Positions 15,904 to 18,124 of a DNA stretch of 18,124 bases are shown piece after piece. The first letter of the stretch is position 1. Each line of letters opens with the position of its first letter. A program made the translations under genes and the position numbers. The notes under the pieces were generated by a model. It saw only the letters and a program-made list of their open reading frames with translations. It had not been told where the DNA came from and ran no database searches. This DNA is from Candidatus Aenigmatarchaeota archaeon (lineage in GTDB: Archaea > Aenigmatarchaeota > Aenigmatarchaeia > CG10238-14 > SCSR01): assembly GCA_030018055.1 (NCBI GenBank), contig JASEGN010000009.1:1-18124 (forward strand), written 5' to 3'.

Positions 15904-16026
15904 ATGAGGTTACTGATATCGAATTTGACAGAGGAAGAGTATTTTTATTTGTTGAGAGTTAAGAAAATGTTGAAATTAACTTGGAAAGATCTTTTTTTGG
16001 ATGCTGTTAGGAAGGTGTACAAGTAA
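15904..16026 (+). CDS. Small ribbon-helix-helix-like protein, 40 residues
   Basis: An ATG-to-TAA frame of 40 codons. The protein begins MRLLISNLTEEEYFYLLRVK and ends in LTWKDLFLDAVRKVYK. The pattern of a short N-terminal strand (RLLISNL), an amphipathic helix (TEEEYFYLLRVKKML), a turn and a second helix (TWKDLFLDAVRKVY) matches CopG/Arc-type ribbon-helix-helix DNA-binding proteins, which can be as short as 43-45 residues. No Shine-Dalgarno sequence is present, but a TATA-like box lies about 25 nt upstream, predicting a leaderless message. It is divergent from the HTH-LAGLIDADG gene and its promoter is bracketed by an inverted repeat, so self-regulation is plausible. It could also be a chance frame; the good fold match and promoter argue against that. 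Confidence 0.6.
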   Translation: MRLLISNLTEEEYFYLLRVKKMLKLTWKDLFLDAVRKVYK

Positions 16027-16073
16027 TAGTCCCTAGTCTTTTCATAGCAAGCTATCAATTAAATATTATAAAG

Positions 16074-16088
16074 CTTTAAATTAAATTT
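16074..16088 (+). promoter_or_regulatory. TATA-like box for the methyltransferase-GT4-regulator operon
   Basis: CTTTAAATTAAATTT, centred about 26 nt upstream of the TTG at 16107. Together with the lack of a Shine-Dalgarno sequence this suggests a leaderless message beginning at or near the TTG. Confidence 0.5.
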
Positions 16089-16106
16089 GTTGAGTACGGA
16101 AAAAAG

Positions 16107-16706
16107 TTGAGAGGAAATCTGAAGGATTTTAAGGGTTTAAATTGGCTTGGTAGAAGGTTAAAGAAAGAGCAGAGAAAAACTTTGAAGAAAATTTTAGACG
16201 AAATAAAAATACCTAAAGAAGCAAAGGTAATAGATGTGGGTTGTGGCTCTGGTTTTACTCTAACTTTCTTCAGAGAGTTTGGTTATAATGATTCCATAGA
16301 AATTGATTTATCGAGGAATTCTTTAGCTATTTGCAAAAACTATTTAATTTTGAAAATGGAGAAGATGTTTTTCCTAATGGATGCAAGAAACTTGATGTTT
16401 CCTGACAACTCCTTTGACTTAGTTTTTTCCGAGGGTTTACTAGAACACTTTAAAGATTTTACAGCCATAGCGAAAGAGCTTTATAGAGCATCTAAATCTT
16501 GGATTTTATTGTTCCAGCCAAACCAGACATCATTCTTTGGCAGGGTAAAAAGATTTAAGGAGAAATTTGACAGAGTTTCTTGGGAGAAAGAGTATTTTTG
16601 TAAGAAAGAAGATTATATAAAAGCTTTTTCTAAGTTTGGATTTAGGCTGGTCAATTTTGGCGGGATAAATTTTAATGAGCAGGTATGGTTACTTTCTAGA
16701 GGTTAG
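16107..16706 (+). CDS. Class I SAM-dependent methyltransferase
   Basis: A 199-residue Methyltransf_11-type protein. Motif I is VIDVGCGSG at 41-49, the ribose-binding acid is in the EIDLS at 65-69, D92 sits in FLMDARNLMF, and NSFDLVFSEGLLEHF at 101-115 is the strand-4 motif. The acceptor is not evident; a sugar or lipid of the surface glycan is likely from context. No ATG precedes motif I in frame and a stop lies ten codons upstream of the TTG at 16107, so TTG is the best start, supported by the TATA-like box about 26 nt before it. A GT4 gene follows after 4 nt. Confidence 0.82.
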   Translation: MRGNLKDFKGLNWLGRRLKKEQRKTLKKILDEIKIPKEAKVIDVGCGSGFTLTFFREFGYNDSIEIDLSRNSLAICKNYLILKMEKMFFLMDARNLMFPDNSFDLVFSEGLLEHFKDFTAIAKELYRASKSWILLFQPNQTSFFGRVKRFKEKFDRVSWEKEYFCKKEDYIKAFSKFGFRLVNFGGINFNEQVWLLSRG

Positions 16707-16710
16707 TTAA

Positions 16711-17874
16711 ATGCGAATAATGATTTGTTCTGATCTAGCCCCACCATACATAGGCGGTGGTGAATCCTACGTAATAAACTTGGGTTCAAGACTCGTGAAA
16801 CTAGGGCATGAGGTCCACTGGGTTACAAGTAAGCTACCAAACACAAAATATCATGAAATTTATCAGGGAATTTATATTCATAGGGTTCCAATCTTGTTTT
16901 CAAAGCATTATCTATTTCCTGGTAGACAATTTTTTCCTTTAACCGGTTTACTACCAGCGATGAAATTAGCAAAAAGGGTGGATGTTTTGCAATTTAATAC
17001 TTTCGTCGCTGGAACATTTGGTTGGCTTGTTTCCAAATTTTCTGAGAAACCATGTCTGCTTTGGTGCCATGAGATGTTTGGTGAATTATGGAAGAAGATA
17101 GGTCGAAATCTTCTCGAGAAAGAGATTTACCCCTATGTAGAAAAGTTTATCGCATGTTCATCATATGATTGGTTTGCTTGTCCATCAAATTACTCGAAGA
17201 GAACTTTAATCAAAGCAGGTGCGCCAAAGGAAAAGATAACCGTCATTCCACATGGGATAGATTTTGAAATGTTCCACCCCAACATAAGAAGTAACCTTAA
17301 AAGAAAATTTGGCCTTGAGGGTTATAAATTATTTGGGTTTACTGGAAGATTAGCTGTGGTTGGCACGGGGCAATCTAAAAATCTTTTAATGTTGCTAGAA
17401 GCAACAAAATACATTGTAAAGCAAATACCGAATGCTAGGTTGGTTCTTGGTGGCTCTGGGTTTAACGAGTTAAAACCATATATTGAAAAACTTGGAATCA
17501 AAAAATACGTAGTTTATACCGGCAGAAGACCGTTTAAAGAAGTTCCCAGGTTTTTATCTATGTGTGATTGTATAGTTTGTCCAGCAATTGCAGATGGGTA
17601 TTGTTTTCTACTTGCTGAGTCATCAGCATGTGGAAAACCTGTCGTGGCTACTAATGTGGGTTCACATCCAGAAAGGATAATCAACAACAAGACAGGTATA
17701 TTAACTAGCTTAACGCCTGAAGATTTAGCAGAGGGGATAATGAAGGTACTTAATAATCCCGCTTTAGCAAAAAAGTTTGGAGCAAACGGAGCAAAATATA
17801 CCCAGAAATTTACTTGGGAAAGTTCGGTAGAAAAACATTTAGAAGTTTATAATAATATTTTAGAGATGGTATGA
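16711..17874 (+). CDS. Family 4 (GT-B) glycosyltransferase
   Basis: A 387-residue GT4 enzyme of full family length. PPYIGGGESYVINLGSRL at 11-28 is the acceptor-side glycine loop, CPSNYSKRTLIKAGAPKEKI at 157-176 and VIPHGIDFEMFHP at 178-190 are the linker motifs, FTGRL at 210-214 with K223 bind the donor phosphates, and DGYCFLLAESSACGKPVVAT at 295-314 is the signature, with D295 in place of the first Glu of E-x7-E and E303 as the second. It adds a sugar from a nucleotide donor in the cytoplasm. A ribosome site GAGGT at 16699-16703 lies 7 nt before the ATG, inside the end of the methyltransferase gene. Its TGA overlaps the next ATG (ATGA). Confidence 0.92.
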   Translation: MRIMICSDLAPPYIGGGESYVINLGSRLVKLGHEVHWVTSKLPNTKYHEIYQGIYIHRVPILFSKHYLFPGRQFFPLTGLLPAMKLAKRVDVLQFNTFVAGTFGWLVSKFSEKPCLLWCHEMFGELWKKIGRNLLEKEIYPYVEKFIACSSYDWFACPSNYSKRTLIKAGAPKEKITVIPHGIDFEMFHPNIRSNLKRKFGLEGYKLFGFTGRLAVVGTGQSKNLLMLLEATKYIVKQIPNARLVLGGSGFNELKPYIEKLGIKKYVVYTGRRPFKEVPRFLSMCDCIVCPAIADGYCFLLAESSACGKPVVATNVGSHPERIINNKTGILTSLTPEDLAEGIMKVLNNPALAKKFGANGAKYTQKFTWESSVEKHLEVYNNILEMV

Positions 17875-18124
17875 AGGAAAAATATCGTATTATTCAACTC
17901 CTTTCTCAAGGCCGAAATGAAATTAAACAGCTTTCGGATGAGTTACATGTCTCTCTAGCGACTATTAGAGACCATTTATACGATTTAGAAGAATCAGGCT
18001 TAGTTAAAAAAATACTGAAGAGAGCTAATTTTGAAGATAGGGCGAGTAGGTTTCTTACAGATAAGGCGAAGTATAGAAACTTAACTATGGAAAAATTAGC
18101 AAGATTAACCACATTCACTATAAA
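17871..18124 (+). CDS. Winged helix-turn-helix transcriptional regulator, cut by window end
   Basis: The frame starts at ATG 17871 (overlapping the GT4 stop as ATGA) and stays open for 84 codons to the edge. The protein begins MKEKYRIIQLLSQGRNEIKQ and continues with LSDELHVSLATIRDHLYDLEESGLVKK, a standard winged-HTH pattern: helix 2 (IKQLSDELHV), turn, recognition helix (SLATIRDHLYDLEE), then the wing (GLVKKILKR). ArsR/DeoR-like archaeal regulators look like this. Residues after about 55 are not assigned. Translational coupling to a glycosyltransferase suggests it may control surface-glycan genes, which is inference. The 3' end and any sensor domain are outside the window. Confidence 0.8.
   Translation, partial: MKEKYRIIQLLSQGRNEIKQLSDELHVSLATIRDHLYDLEESGLVKKILKRANFEDRASRFLTDKAKYRNLTMEKLARLTTFTI

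Noticed and set aside
15804..16026. Toxin-antitoxin pair (RHH antitoxin with neighbouring gene)
   Set aside because: The genes are divergent, not in one operon, and the partner is a 306-residue DNA-binding/endonuclease-type protein with no toxin fold visible.
16044..16055. Near-palindrome ATAGC-AA-GCTAT as a terminator or operator
   Set aside because: The two-base centre makes a poor hairpin, and there is no T run after it.

Overview
The window looks like AT-rich archaeal DNA, roughly one-third G+C by eye. Three things point to Archaea. Strong TATA-like boxes lie about 25 nt upstream of start codons with almost no leader. The GlcNAc-1-phosphate transferase is of the archaeal/eukaryotic (AglH/Alg7) type, not bacterial MraY. 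A freestanding HTH plus LAGLIDADG protein and a 40-residue ribbon-helix-helix-like protein are of archaeal style. The exact lineage cannot be fixed from sequence reading alone; a DPANN-type or hyperthermophilic euryarchaeal relative is a guess.

The content is a dense cell-surface glycan assembly locus. Region A (65-5515/5524, minus) is one tightly overlapping operon: GT4 glycosyltransferase, GT2 membrane glycosyltransferase, a large capsule-type glycosyl/glycerophosphotransferase-like protein with a perfect 24-bp x 3 in-frame tandem repeat, a radical SAM/SPASM protein, and a zinc-ribbon methyltransferase. Region B (5575-6972, plus) is a B12-binding-type radical SAM enzyme fired divergently from the same AT-rich promoter. 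Region C (6974-8985, minus) is a UDP-GlcNAc 2-epimerase (WecB type) coupled to a GT2 enzyme. Region D (9015-12288, plus) is a GT4 enzyme, a small methyltransferase and a Wzx-like flippase. Region E (12274-15804, minus) is an operon of an HTH-LAGLIDADG protein, a GT-C (PMT/ArnT-like) transferase with an extracytoplasmic tail, and the GlcNAc-1-phosphate transferase. Region F (15904 to the end, plus) has a 40-residue RHH-like protein, then a methyltransferase, a GT4 enzyme and the start of a winged-helix regulator.

A coherent pathway can be inferred. The GlcNAc-1-P transferase charges a polyprenyl/dolichyl phosphate carrier. The epimerase supplies UDP-ManNAc. Three GT4, two GT2 and one capsule-type transferase extend the chain. 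Two radical SAM enzymes and three methyltransferases decorate or remodel it. The flippase moves it across the membrane, and the GT-C enzyme adds a lipid-linked sugar on the outside. No oligosaccharyltransferase (AglB) and no UDP-ManNAc dehydrogenase is in the window, so whether the product is an N-glycan, a capsule or an S-layer glycan is open.

The most unusual elements are the HTH-LAGLIDADG protein embedded in a sugar operon, the divergent tiny RHH-like gene with a 13-bp inverted repeat straddling its TATA box, and the 24-bp minisatellite inside a glycosyltransferase-like gene. No tRNA, rRNA, CRISPR array or insertion sequence was seen.
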